From positions 744,001-808,000 of the forward strand of contig NZ_JBNPXH010000001.1 in NCBI RefSeq assembly GCF_050433395.1: a stretch of DNA of 64,000 bases, read 5' to 3'. The notes under the pieces were generated by a model that was not told where the DNA came from, ran no database searches, and was given only the letters and a program-made list of their open reading frames with translations. Shown piece after piece: positions 16,121 through 24,671 of the stretch. The position numbers and the translations under genes are program-made. The stretch is from Mobilitalea torta. GTDB lineage: Bacteria > Bacillota > Clostridia > Lachnospirales > Lachnospiraceae. Position 1 is the first letter of the stretch. The number at the start of each line of letters is the position of its first letter.

Positions 16121-17404
16121 ATGAAGAAAATTATTGCAATTATCATGGCTTTGGTACTTGTGGTAAGTCTTGCGGCCTGCACCGGCAAGGACCCCGGTTC
16201 CGCAGGGAATACACCCACCGGCGGTTCTTCGGAGGGCGGCAAAGCGGAGGGGGGAGCCGCTTCTGATGAGGTGGTTACGGTGAACTTCTATGAGCACACG
16301 GACAATGAAAAGGTTATGACAGCCCTGGTGGATGCCTACAATGCGCAGAGCACCCGTATCAAGGTAAATCTGACCTTGATTGCCAATGACGATTACGATG
16401 ATAAGATCAAGGTTATGCTTTCCGGCGGTGCCGACCTGGACGGCTTCTGGCTCCGCGGCGGAAGTGCCGCAAGACAGCTTGCCGAGCAGGGTGCGCTGCT
16501 TGCTCTGGATGATCTGAACGCAGCCAACGGCGTAGATGTAAGCAAATACGGCTCCATGATTGAAGCCTTCGCCTATAACGGCAAGAATTACGGTCTGCTG
16601 ACAAGCAAGTCCTGCTGGCTCCTCTGGTATAACAAGGATCTCTTTGATGCGGCAGGAATGGATTACCCCATCAACCTTACCTGGGATCAGTACTCGGATC
16701 TGGCAAAATCTTTAACCGCAGACGGCAAGATGGGAGCGGTATGTCCCGACTGGATGATGAACCAGGGCTCTGTGGCAGCAGGGGAATACTTAACCGATGA
16801 GAGCCTTGCCTTGACGAAGCAGTATGCACAGCATCTTGAGAGATGGTATGTAACGGATAAGAGCCATCCAAGCATTGAGGATATGTCAGGCTCCTTTGAT
16901 ATTAACTCCTATTTTGCAGAAGGCAATACCTATATGATGATCAACGGCGACTGGGAATTCCTGCTGTTACCTGATGTTGTGACCGACTTTACCTGGTGTG
17001 CCGCTCCTCTGCCCAGATTTGAGCAGACACCCGAGGGCTCCACCGTCGGCAGCTCCTCCAGCTTCAGCATCGCAGCCAACAGCAAGCATGCCGAAGAGGT
17101 ATATGATTTCATCAAATTCTGCTGCTATAGTGATGAAGGTGCCAAGATCTACGCGAAGTATTCCTGCGTGCCGGCCTATCCTTCGGATGCGGCATTAGGG
17201 GTTTATAAGCAGAACGTAACCGCTGCCGGCACCGAGTATGTGTTCTCTTCCAAGGTAGCCTCCGAGCAGGGAATCGAATCCTTTTATAATGAGATCAATG
17301 ATGCCTTCAAGGAGGAGCTGAAGAACTCTCTGATCGGCAACTGTACCCTGGAGGAAGCATTTGATACCTTCACCCAGAGACGGGACGAGGTTGTAGGCAA
17401 ATAA
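16121..17404 (+). CDS. ABC importer 1, lipoprotein sugar-binding protein
   Basis: Captures an oligosaccharide outside the cell and hands it to the two permeases encoded next. Lipoprotein signal peptide MKKIIAIIMALVLVVSLAAC with Cys20 as the lipid-anchored residue, a Gly/Ser linker, then an extracellular solute-binding family 1 (cluster D/MalE-like) fold: FYEHTDNEKVMTALVDAYN..., GGADLDGFWLRGG, YGLLTSKSCWLLWYNKDLF, WDQYSDLAKSL, NGDWEFLLLPD. It is clearly paralogous to the minus-strand binding protein 3 kb downstream (shared YGLxTxSxCWxLxYNxDLFD, TWDxY, DKSH), suggesting related ligands. A hairpin after the gene probably raises its expression over the permeases. Confidence 0.92.
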   Translation: MKKIIAIIMALVLVVSLAACTGKDPGSAGNTPTGGSSEGGKAEGGAASDEVVTVNFYEHTDNEKVMTALVDAYNAQSTRIKVNLTLIANDDYDDKIKVMLSGGADLDGFWLRGGSAARQLAEQGALLALDDLNAANGVDVSKYGSMIEAFAYNGKNYGLLTSKSCWLLWYNKDLFDAAGMDYPINLTWDQYSDLAKSLTADGKMGAVCPDWMMNQGSVAAGEYLTDESLALTKQYAQHLERWYVTDKSHPSIEDMSGSFDINSYFAEGNTYMMINGDWEFLLLPDVVTDFTWCAAPLPRFEQTPEGSTVGSSSSFSIAANSKHAEEVYDFIKFCCYSDEGAKIYAKYSCVPAYPSDAALGVYKQNVTAAGTEYVFSSKVASEQGIESFYNEINDAFKEELKNSLIGNCTLEEAFDTFTQRRDEVVGK

Positions 17405-17411
17405 TTCATAG

Positions 17412-17464
17412 GGGCTGCTGCATATTTCCCGTTGTGCTGTTTCAACAAGTATGTGCGGCGGCCC
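17412..17464 (+). terminator. stem-loop between binding protein and permease genes
   Basis: GGGCTGCTGCA pairs with TGCGGCGGCCC over 11 bp (two G-U pairs), followed by TTATTCTTT. Such hairpins act as partial terminators or 3' mRNA protectors that let binding protein exceed permease. Confidence 0.55.
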
Positions 17465-17493
17465 TTATTCTTTGACCGAAGACAGGAGGATGC

Positions 17494-18411
17494 ATGATGG
17501 CAGAGCAGATGCTTAAGAAAAGAAGAAGCAGTAAGCTGAATCGAAAGGAATGGGTGGCCGGCTATCTGTTTTTGCTGCCCAATCTAATCGGCTTTTTAAT
17601 TTTTACGGCCATTCCGGTGGTAATGGGCCTGGTCATCAGTTTGACCGATTACACCGGCTTTGGCAAACTGAATTTTATCGGAATTCAGAACTATATCAAT
17701 ATGTTTCAGAACAGCAATTTTACCATTTCCTTAAAGAATAATTTCTTCTATACGATATCCACCGTACCGCTGACCATCTTGTTCTCCCTGCTGCTGGCCC
17801 TGATGCTCAACAGGAAATTGTATGGCGGTGGCTTCTTTAAAACAATTTATTTCTTTCCCAACCTGACCTCCATGGTTGCGGTGGGCTGTGTGTGGCTGCA
17901 ACTGTTCCAGGTTAAGAACGGACCGGTAAATCAGCTGCTGATGCGGTTTGGAATAGAGAATCCGCCGAAATGGTTCTGGGGGACTTCCACAGCGATGGCT
18001 TCCATTGTCATTGTGGTGGTCTGGAAGCAGGCAGGCTATTATATGATTATGTTCCTGGGTGGCTTAAAGAGCATTCCCTCCCATCTGTATGAATCAGCCA
18101 AGATTGACGGCGCTTCGGCCTTTAAGACCTTCCGCTACATCACCTGGCCCATGTTGTCGCCCACCACCTTCATGGTTACGATATTAACCTTTATCGCATC
18201 CTTCCAGGTATTTGATATCATTAATGTCACTACCGAGGGAGGTCCCGGACGGGAGACCAGCGTTCTGGTCATGAGAGTCTATCTGGAGGCCTTCCGCTAC
18301 GGGAAAATGGGCTATGCCTCTTCCATCGGATATTTCCTGTTTCTCATCGTGTTCCTGCTTACGATCATCCAGTGGAGAGCCCAGAAAAAATGGGTGAACG
18401 AAGATATCTAA
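17494..18411 (+). CDS. ABC importer 1 permease (MalF/UgpA type)
   Basis: Membrane subunit of a carbohydrate importer. Six helices are apparent after a basic N terminus (KKRRSSKLNRKEW), beginning LFLLPNLIGFLIFTAIPVVM. The binding-protein-dependent permease (EAA) loop is YESAKIDGASAFKTFRYITWP, residues ~203-223. 305 aa. AGGAGG is 4 bases from the first ATG and 7 from the second (17497), so either may be used. No ATPase gene occurs in this operon, so a shared ATPase such as MsmK/UgpC elsewhere must energise it. Confidence 0.93.
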   Translation: MMAEQMLKKRRSSKLNRKEWVAGYLFLLPNLIGFLIFTAIPVVMGLVISLTDYTGFGKLNFIGIQNYINMFQNSNFTISLKNNFFYTISTVPLTILFSLLLALMLNRKLYGGGFFKTIYFFPNLTSMVAVGCVWLQLFQVKNGPVNQLLMRFGIENPPKWFWGTSTAMASIVIVVVWKQAGYYMIMFLGGLKSIPSHLYESAKIDGASAFKTFRYITWPMLSPTTFMVTILTFIASFQVFDIINVTTEGGPGRETSVLVMRVYLEAFRYGKMGYASSIGYFLFLIVFLLTIIQWRAQKKWVNEDI

Positions 18412-18436
18412 ACAAGAAAGACAGGGGGAAAGCTTC

Positions 18437-19288
18437 ATGACTGAGAAAATAATAACCAAAAAGAAAAGAAAAATAAAACCAGGCACCATAGTGATCTACA
18501 TTCTATGCCTGATCGTGGGGATATCCATGATAATTCCGTTTTTTTGGATGGTCAGCGCCTCCTTTAAGGAGAAGGCCGAGATTTTTACCACTCCGATTCA
18601 ATGGATACCCAGAGTGTTCCGCTCCGTGAACTATGATACCGTGTGGAATCACATTCCCTTTCCGGTATACTTTTTCAATACGGCGAAAATCAGTATTATT
18701 GTTACAGGGCTGCAGCTGATTACCTGCTCCATGGCAGGCTATGCTTTCTCCAAGCTGGAGTTTCCGGGAAGAGATAAGATTTTTCTCGCCTACCTGGGAA
18801 CCATGATGGTTCCGTGGCATGCCATCATGATACCCCAGTTCATCGTGATCCAGAGGCTGGGGCTGTACAACAGCCACTGGTCCCTGATTTTAACCGGAGC
18901 CTTCAGCGCTTTCGGCGTGTTCATCATGCGCCAGAATATGATGAGTATTCCCAACAGCCTGAATGAGGCGGCGAAAATCGATGGCTGCGGGCCCTTCCGG
19001 ATCTATACCAGGATCATCCTGCCCTTGAGCAAGACCGGCCTGGCTACCCTGACAGCCCTTACCTTTACCTCGGTCTGGAATGATTATATGGGACCCATGA
19101 TTTATCTGGATACTGATACGATGAAGACGATCCAGCTGGGGCTGGCTACCTTCAAGCGGGAATATGATACGAATTACGGCGCCATCATGGCAGGTACGGT
19201 GATCTCCCTGATCCCGGTGGTGATCGTATATGCCCTTGCCCAGAAATACATCGTGGAAGGTGTTGCCTATACCGGAATGAAGGGCTGA
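18437..19288 (+). CDS. ABC importer 1 permease (MalG/UgpE type)
   Basis: Second membrane subunit, 25 bases after the first. Basic N terminus (KKKRKIKPG), six predicted helices, and the EAA loop LNEAAKIDGCGPFRIYTRIILP in the last third; the C terminus AQKYIVEGVAYTGMKG is characteristic of this permease family. 283 aa. It ends 28 bases before the convergent binding-protein gene, with only a short GC-rich palindrome between them. Confidence 0.93.
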   Translation: MTEKIITKKKRKIKPGTIVIYILCLIVGISMIIPFFWMVSASFKEKAEIFTTPIQWIPRVFRSVNYDTVWNHIPFPVYFFNTAKISIIVTGLQLITCSMAGYAFSKLEFPGRDKIFLAYLGTMMVPWHAIMIPQFIVIQRLGLYNSHWSLILTGAFSAFGVFIMRQNMMSIPNSLNEAAKIDGCGPFRIYTRIILPLSKTGLATLTALTFTSVWNDYMGPMIYLDTDTMKTIQLGLATFKREYDTNYGAIMAGTVISLIPVVIVYALAQKYIVEGVAYTGMKG

Positions 19289-19316
19289 GCCGTTCTCCTT
19301 CCCGGCCCCGGGGCTC

Positions 19317-20612
19317 CTAGGGCTGGCTGCCGTAGATACGGGCGCGTGCCTCCTCCAATTGCTGCATGGCCTGTTCCAGGGATATTTTACCCAGCAGATA
19401 GTCCTGGGCAATTGGCTTAAAGTCCACAATGATCTCCTGGTAATAAGGGGCAGTCACTTCCTCCTGAACCTTTTTGGCTTCATAGAAATAGGAAGCGGAT
19501 TCCCTCCCCACCGCGTTCAGATAGATGGGTTTGATTTCATCATCACAGTAAGCGTGAATGATACCGTTCTCCGCATAAATGCGGGCGCCTTCCTCTCCGC
19601 AGAGGAATTGCAGGAACTGGAAGCACTCCTGGGGATACCGGGTATCCTTTGCGATACCGGCAAACTGGTACTGGCCCCAGGTGACGCCGGGGTCCTGGCC
19701 CGGAAAGACGGGCATGGGTGCGATATCCCAGTTGACACAGTCGGTATGATCCTTCTCGTATTCAATGAGCATGTTGATCATCCATTCACCCTGGGGCATC
19801 ATAGCGATTCGATTCTCCTCAAAAATGGAGAGATAGTCGATGATATCGTTAGTAATTGCGATCTGTGTATAGCTGATATGGGATTTATCCACGTTATAGA
19901 AATTATTCAGCATTTCCAGGGACTGCTTTGTATAGGTCAGATCATCATCAATGAGATAGGAGGACCGCTGGATGGCGCCGAAGTTGAAGAGCCACGGGGG
20001 CCAGAAGCCGCCGTACACCTTGTTTTTATTGGTGCCATGGGTCATGGTGAGGGCAAGGCGGCGGTATTCGTCCCAGGTCATCTGTCCGGGATAGGCCACC
20101 CTTGCCTGATCAAAGAGATCCCTGTTGTAGAGCAGGAACCAGCAGGTGCTTCTGGTGGGCAAGCCGTAGTACTCCCCGTCAATTGAAATATTGTTATACA
20201 TGTTGCCGTATGCGGTTACATCGATCTGATTGTTAATGATATCCGAGGTAATATTAAGAAGCTGTTCCTTCATCTGAACCAAAAGGGAGATTCCCCGGAC
20301 ACCCACCAGATCAATCTTGGTATCTCCGTCCAGAAGCAGCTTGATGACATCAATATAGTAATCACTATCCAGGGCATGGAGATTAATTTTGACATTCCGG
20401 TGAAAGGCCGTATAGGCATTGGCAACCGGACGGATGTAGGAGATCTCATCGTCCCAGAAATAATAATCAAGGACCACCTTCTCCTGGGGAGAACCGCTTA
20501 TCTCAGAGGAGGAACCGGTGTCGGGTCCGCCGGCGCTCCTTAGCTGAATCAGAACGACCATTAGGATTCCGGCAATGAGCAGAACCGGTAAGATCCATCG
20601 AAATTTGCGCAT
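19317..20612 (-). CDS. membrane-tethered sugar-binding protein, probable sensor subunit
   Basis: Family 1 solute-binding fold (YYFWDDEISYIRPVANAY; GLPTRSTCWFLLYNRDLFD; MTWDEYRRLALTM; MMPQGEWMINML) related to the importer 1 binding protein. Unlike it, the N terminus MRKFRWILPVLLIAGILMVVL has no lipobox Cys and looks like an uncleaved anchor helix. It is not co-directional with any permease and is instead divergent from a membrane histidine kinase gene 133 bases away. In other Clostridia, tethered binding proteins such as XylFII present the sugar to a LytS-type kinase; by analogy I infer a sensory rather than transport role. Own promoter TTGACG-17-TATAAT. 431 aa. Confidence 0.85.
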   Translation of the reverse strand: MRKFRWILPVLLIAGILMVVLIQLRSAGGPDTGSSSEISGSPQEKVVLDYYFWDDEISYIRPVANAYTAFHRNVKINLHALDSDYYIDVIKLLLDGDTKIDLVGVRGISLLVQMKEQLLNITSDIINNQIDVTAYGNMYNNISIDGEYYGLPTRSTCWFLLYNRDLFDQARVAYPGQMTWDEYRRLALTMTHGTNKNKVYGGFWPPWLFNFGAIQRSSYLIDDDLTYTKQSLEMLNNFYNVDKSHISYTQIAITNDIIDYLSIFEENRIAMMPQGEWMINMLIEYEKDHTDCVNWDIAPMPVFPGQDPGVTWGQYQFAGIAKDTRYPQECFQFLQFLCGEEGARIYAENGIIHAYCDDEIKPIYLNAVGRESASYFYEAKKVQEEVTAPYYQEIIVDFKPIAQDYLLGKISLEQAMQQLEEARARIYGSQP

Positions 20613-20667
20613 AATATCATTCCTCCTGACTGTACGGTGGGTTTTCTTGTGTTTTTAGCCTGACTAT

Positions 20668-20696
20668 ATTATAGTTATTATTAAGAAAGGCGTCAA
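20668..20696 (-). promoter_or_regulatory. promoter of the tethered binding protein gene
   Basis: Reading the minus strand: TTGACG, 17-base spacer, perfect TATAAT, about 55 bases before the start codon. No equally good promoter is seen for the divergent kinase gene. Confidence 0.75.
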
Positions 20697-20745
20697 GCTT
20701 ATGAAAATCGTGCGGAGTGAGTAATCCGGGCCGGGAGGGAATGTC

Positions 20746-22257
20746 ATGCTTTCATTTATCATTGTGGTAATCGTTGTGCTGGTTTATCTGCTGCTGCAGA
20801 GGGACGGCAGGATGTCTTCAAAATACCTGGCGGCAACCCTGATTGCTTATGTTGCGGTAATTTTTTCGATGATATTTTATCTGTCCAAGGACTCGTATTA
20901 TTATAATATTGTGGATAACTACTTCTCCCTGCCCAAGTCAGTGTGGAAATATCTGATGTTTGTTGATGTTCCCAGGAATATCATCATCCGTTTATTAAAC
21001 CTTTCCTCCCTGGCGGTGATTTATTTCGGTTACCATTTTTCCATCTCCTACCGCAAGAAGCTTGCCATGTACCGGTGGTTTGATTTCCGAAGAATTCTTC
21101 CGGTGCTCCTCGGCCTGCAGATATTTGCCTATGATCCGGACATACAATATTTTTTTTATTTTCTAGCATACCCCCGGTTTTTGCCGCTGAGATACATCCA
21201 TACTCTCATGGAGGCGTTTCATGGAATTACCGTTGCATTTAATATCGGAGTGATCCTGTACAGCATCGTGCAGCTGGGACTGTCTTACCGGGAAGTGCAT
21301 TTGCTCCGTTTTTTGAGAACCTACCTCATCGGAGAGGGAGTCTGCTATACCTTGATTATGATTTCCTATATCATCATCTTCTGGTTTTCCCCCTCCTATC
21401 TGACCAAGGTGTCCAAGGTTGCCGATTATGTGGTGTACCTGTCCATTCCCTTGAGCAGGAACCGGGTCATTTATACGGCGTATCCCTATTATCTGACGGT
21501 TACCACATTGGCATGCGCCTTCTGCATCTATGAGCTGGCTAAAATCAAGAGGCAGATGGCTAAGAAGGAGTTCACCATCACGAAGCAGATCGACGCGGCA
21601 GATACTACCTCTAAAATTTTCTGCCACTATATGAAGAATGAGATACTGGCAATCCAGTCCGAAATTGAGATTCTAAACCCCTCCCGGGAAAATGAGGAGG
21701 GTATTAAGGAGGTGCTGAACCGCTGCCGCCATTTGTATGAAAGGCTGGATACCATCCACCGGGGGACGAAGACCTCGAAGCTGAACCTGGAGGAAACGGA
21801 TATCCGCCAGTATATTACAGGCATTCTTGAGAATATGAAGATCAATCTCCGAAGCTGTGAGCTGGCGGTCAGCCTGGAGGTGGAGGCCGTCAGCGTGATG
21901 CTTGACCAGATGTATTTTGAACAGGCGGTAAAGAATATCATCGAGAACGCCCTGGACGCCATGGAGGCGGTGCCGCCGGAGCAGAGGAAATTAACGGTCC
22001 GGCTCCAGAGGGCCAGCAACTGGATTGTCCTATCCATTCAGGATACGGGAACCGGTATCAGCGAGAAGGACATGAAGAATATATTCACGCCCCTTTATTC
22101 TTCCAAATCCATTGCGAAGCACTGGGGAATCGGGCTGGCGCTGGCACATCGGATCATCATGGCCCATGACGGGAAGATCGAGGTAGAGAGCCAGGAAAAT
22201 GCGGGAACGGATTTTAAGATATTCCTGCCGGATATAGGGAAATATATTTCCTATTAG
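20746..22257 (+). CDS. polytopic membrane sensor histidine kinase
   Basis: N-terminal ~265 residues are hydrophobic with about seven predicted helices and little extracytoplasmic sequence, so the sensing surface is within or close to the membrane, which suits interaction with a tethered binding protein. The phosphorylated histidine is expected at H294 (FCHYMKNEILAIQSEIEI). HATPase motifs: NIIENALDAM (N), DTGTGIS (G1), FTPLYSSK (F), HWGIGLALAHRI (G2). 503 aa. Start supported by GGGAGGGA seven bases upstream. The response regulator follows after at most 64 bases. Output expected to switch on the adjacent importer/hydrolase genes. Confidence 0.92.
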   Translation: MLSFIIVVIVVLVYLLLQRDGRMSSKYLAATLIAYVAVIFSMIFYLSKDSYYYNIVDNYFSLPKSVWKYLMFVDVPRNIIIRLLNLSSLAVIYFGYHFSISYRKKLAMYRWFDFRRILPVLLGLQIFAYDPDIQYFFYFLAYPRFLPLRYIHTLMEAFHGITVAFNIGVILYSIVQLGLSYREVHLLRFLRTYLIGEGVCYTLIMISYIIIFWFSPSYLTKVSKVADYVVYLSIPLSRNRVIYTAYPYYLTVTTLACAFCIYELAKIKRQMAKKEFTITKQIDAADTTSKIFCHYMKNEILAIQSEIEILNPSRENEEGIKEVLNRCRHLYERLDTIHRGTKTSKLNLEETDIRQYITGILENMKINLRSCELAVSLEVEAVSVMLDQMYFEQAVKNIIENALDAMEAVPPEQRKLTVRLQRASNWIVLSIQDTGTGISEKDMKNIFTPLYSSKSIAKHWGIGLALAHRIIMAHDGKIEVESQENAGTDFKIFLPDIGKYISY

Positions 22258-22321
22258 GTTGGTGAAAATCGTGGGCAGTGCTGTGTTTTGCGAGGATATA
22301 TGGAAAGTGAGGACCGGAGAG

Positions 22322-23020
22322 ATGGCAGAAAAGAGCATTCGCGTATTGATCGCAGAGGATATGGAACCTATCAGGAAGAGATATGTGAGGATTCTGTCGG
22401 AGGCCGAGGATATCGAGGTGATTGCCGATGTCCCCAGCGGGAGGGAAGCGGTGGAGCAGGCTCTGTTAAAGCGTCCGGATATCGTTCTGATGGATATTGA
22501 GATGGAGGAAAAGGATGCGGGACTGCGGGCGGCGGAGAAGCTGCTGATGCATTTTCCGAAGCTGAAGATAATCATATTGACGGTTTATGAAGAGGATGAG
22601 CTGATTTACACGGCATTTCAGTTCGGCGTATGTGACTATATCCTGAAAAATGCCCGGGCGGAGGATGTGGTCACCAGCATCCGCAATGTATATGAGGGGA
22701 ATGCCCCCCTGAGGCCGGAGCTGGCAACTAAAATCCTGGGGGAGTTCAAGCGGGTCAAATCCTATGAGAGCAGCTTTCTGTATGCTGTCAGTATCGTTAG
22801 CTCCCTGACGGGCACTGAGCTGGAGATATTGAGCCTGCTGTTAATGCGTAAGACGAGAAAAGAGATATGTAGAATCCGCTGTGTGGAAATGTCAACGGTG
22901 AAAACACAGATCAGGAATATATTGCAGAAGTTTAATAAAAAATCCATTGAAGAGGTCATTGCAATGATTAATTCAATGAATTTGAATGATTTTATCAGCA
23001 AGCAGAGCAAGGAAATATAG
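22322..23020 (+). CDS. NarL/LuxR-type response regulator
   Basis: Receiver domain 1-~125 with acidic pair ED (12-13) and phospho-acceptor D58 (DIVLMDIEM), Thr in ILTVYEED and Lys in YILKNA. C-terminal helix-turn-helix ~165-225: LTGTELEILSLLLMRKTRKEI...STVKTQIRNILQKF, LuxR-like although the usual T.RE.EVL start is diverged. I chose ATG 22322 because the receiver strand begins six residues later and AGGA lies 8 bases upstream; TTG 22259 or GTG 22262 would add 21 residues with no family counterpart. Pairs with the kinase just upstream. Confidence 0.9.
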   Translation: MAEKSIRVLIAEDMEPIRKRYVRILSEAEDIEVIADVPSGREAVEQALLKRPDIVLMDIEMEEKDAGLRAAEKLLMHFPKLKIIILTVYEEDELIYTAFQFGVCDYILKNARAEDVVTSIRNVYEGNAPLRPELATKILGEFKRVKSYESSFLYAVSIVSSLTGTELEILSLLLMRKTRKEICRIRCVEMSTVKTQIRNILQKFNKKSIEEVIAMINSMNLNDFISKQSKEI

Positions 23021-23053
23021 AGACGGTAAAGAAATACGGCAGAGACTGTCAGG

Positions 23054-23224
23054 AGACATAAGGTCTACCCAAAGATATACGGGCTGTTAGGAGATATATG
23101 GGGTGCCATAAGATATAAGAATGGCCAAGAGATATAAGGGTTGCAAAGGAATACAGGCTTGCAGGGGAATATGGAAGCCACATGAAAATATAGAAATTTC
23201 GTGGAATCATGGAGGCGCATGTAG
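23054..23224. repeat. degenerate tandem repeat, 19-bp period
   Basis: The gap between the response regulator and GH5 genes is filled by about nine consecutive 19-bp units. The clearest begin AGATATA at 23073, 23092, 23111 and 23130, each followed by a G-rich stretch; a unit starting AGACATA precedes them at 23054, and units starting GAATACA (23149), AATATGG (23168) and AATATAG (23187) are more worn and one base out of phase. 19 is not a multiple of three and no frame stays open with a ribosome site, so it is non-coding. Function unknown. Confidence 0.7.
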
Positions 23225-23262
23225 CTATGAGGAAATAGCAAGCGGCAGGAAGGATGGTAACG

Positions 23263-24594
23263 ATGGATTTTGTTAAAATAAAAGGGAAGTCATTTTATCG
23301 CGAAGGGAAGGAGATTCTGTTTTCCGGTCTGGGAATAGGCTCCTGGTTAAACCTTGAACACTTTATGATCGGCATACCAACGACGGACAGCCAGATCAGA
23401 AGGACCTTTGACAGCGTTTTCACGGAGGAGACCGGCAGAGAATTTTTTAAACGGTTTACGGATTGCTTTGTGACCGACGAGGATTTTGCATTTCTGAAGA
23501 AAATCGGAATTAATCTGCTCCGTATCCCCTTTCATTATCATTTGTTTATCGATGATCAGAATCCGGGTGTGTTAAAAGAAGAAGGCTTTCGGGTTTTTGA
23601 CCGTTTGATGGAGCTCTCCAGAAAATATCAGATTTATCTCCTGCCGGATCTCCACTCGGTTCCGGGAGGACAGAATCCGGACTGGCACAGCGATAATCAG
23701 ACCGGCTCCCCCCAGTTCTGGTATTTTAAAGTGTTTCGCGACCAGATGGCGGGTCTGTGGCAGGCGATTGCAGCCAGATATAAGGAGGAGCCTTATCTGC
23801 TGGGATATGATCTGCTGAACGAGCCGTTTCTGATCCCTAAGGAGGACCGCATAGCCCAGTTTTATGAGGAGGTAACCCAGGCGATCCGACAGGTGGATCA
23901 AAATCACATTATTTTTCTGGAGGGTGATTTCTTTGCTATGGATTTCTGCTGCTTTCATGAAATTACCGACGAACAGACGGCGCTGACCTTCCACTTTTAT
24001 CCCACGGTCTGGAACCAGGAGCTGCTGGATAAGAGCTATAGCAGGGAGAGGAGAAAGCAGGAATTTGAGAAGGTATTTTTGAAGCTGATTCAGATAAGAG
24101 AGCAGTTTGACCGCCCGATTCTCTGCGGCGAGGCAGGTTATGATATGGACAGGGAGGACATTTCCTTTACCATAAGTCTGGTAGAGGACACCCTGGAGCT
24201 TTTTCTCAAGTATAAGGTTTCCTGGATCCTGTGGTCCTATAAGGATGCCCAGCTGATCGGGATTGCCTATCCGAAATCGGATTCACCCTGGATGAAGCTG
24301 GTATCTGAAATCGGGGGCTATTGGAACCATTACCTGGATATTGACATTGCCGGTAAGGTAATGGATCAACTGTGCGCCGGGAATTTTCCGGAAGCAACGG
24401 AGGACGACCGGTATCATCTTCGCTTTGCCGCACGGGCTATCGTATACCGCTTGCAGGAAAAGTACTGGCTGAAGGCAGCCCTTGAAAAGCTCACCAAGGA
24501 GGAAATCCTGGCACTGCCGGAAGCCTTTCTGTTTCAGAACTGCGAATATTATGAGGATTACATAAGAACTCTTCAAAATTATATTTATCAATGA
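23263..24594 (+). CDS. glycoside hydrolase family 5, intracellular
   Basis: Retaining (beta/alpha)8 hydrolase of the cellulase/mannanase superfamily. Acid/base E187 in YDLLNEPFL and nucleophile E290 in LCGEAGYD; other GH5 marks are NLLRIPFHYH, LLPDLHSVPGGQN and TFHFYPTVW. There is no signal peptide or carbohydrate-binding module, so it should act on short imported beta-glucosides or beta-mannosides. I take the second ATG (MDFVKIKG) as start because AGGAAGG is 8 bases before it and directly abuts the first. 443 aa. It is 77 bases upstream of a beta-mannosidase-like gene and probably co-transcribed. Confidence 0.86.
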   Translation: MDFVKIKGKSFYREGKEILFSGLGIGSWLNLEHFMIGIPTTDSQIRRTFDSVFTEETGREFFKRFTDCFVTDEDFAFLKKIGINLLRIPFHYHLFIDDQNPGVLKEEGFRVFDRLMELSRKYQIYLLPDLHSVPGGQNPDWHSDNQTGSPQFWYFKVFRDQMAGLWQAIAARYKEEPYLLGYDLLNEPFLIPKEDRIAQFYEEVTQAIRQVDQNHIIFLEGDFFAMDFCCFHEITDEQTALTFHFYPTVWNQELLDKSYSRERRKQEFEKVFLKLIQIREQFDRPILCGEAGYDMDREDISFTISLVEDTLELFLKYKVSWILWSYKDAQLIGIAYPKSDSPWMKLVSEIGGYWNHYLDIDIAGKVMDQLCAGNFPEATEDDRYHLRFAARAIVYRLQEKYWLKAALEKLTKEEILALPEAFLFQNCEYYEDYIRTLQNYIYQ

Positions 24595-24671
24595 GTCTCT
24601 TTTGGCGAAATCTGGTCTGAGAGGAGATTTGCCGTGCTTTTATCATGAAATATAAATTTGGAGGTATCAAA

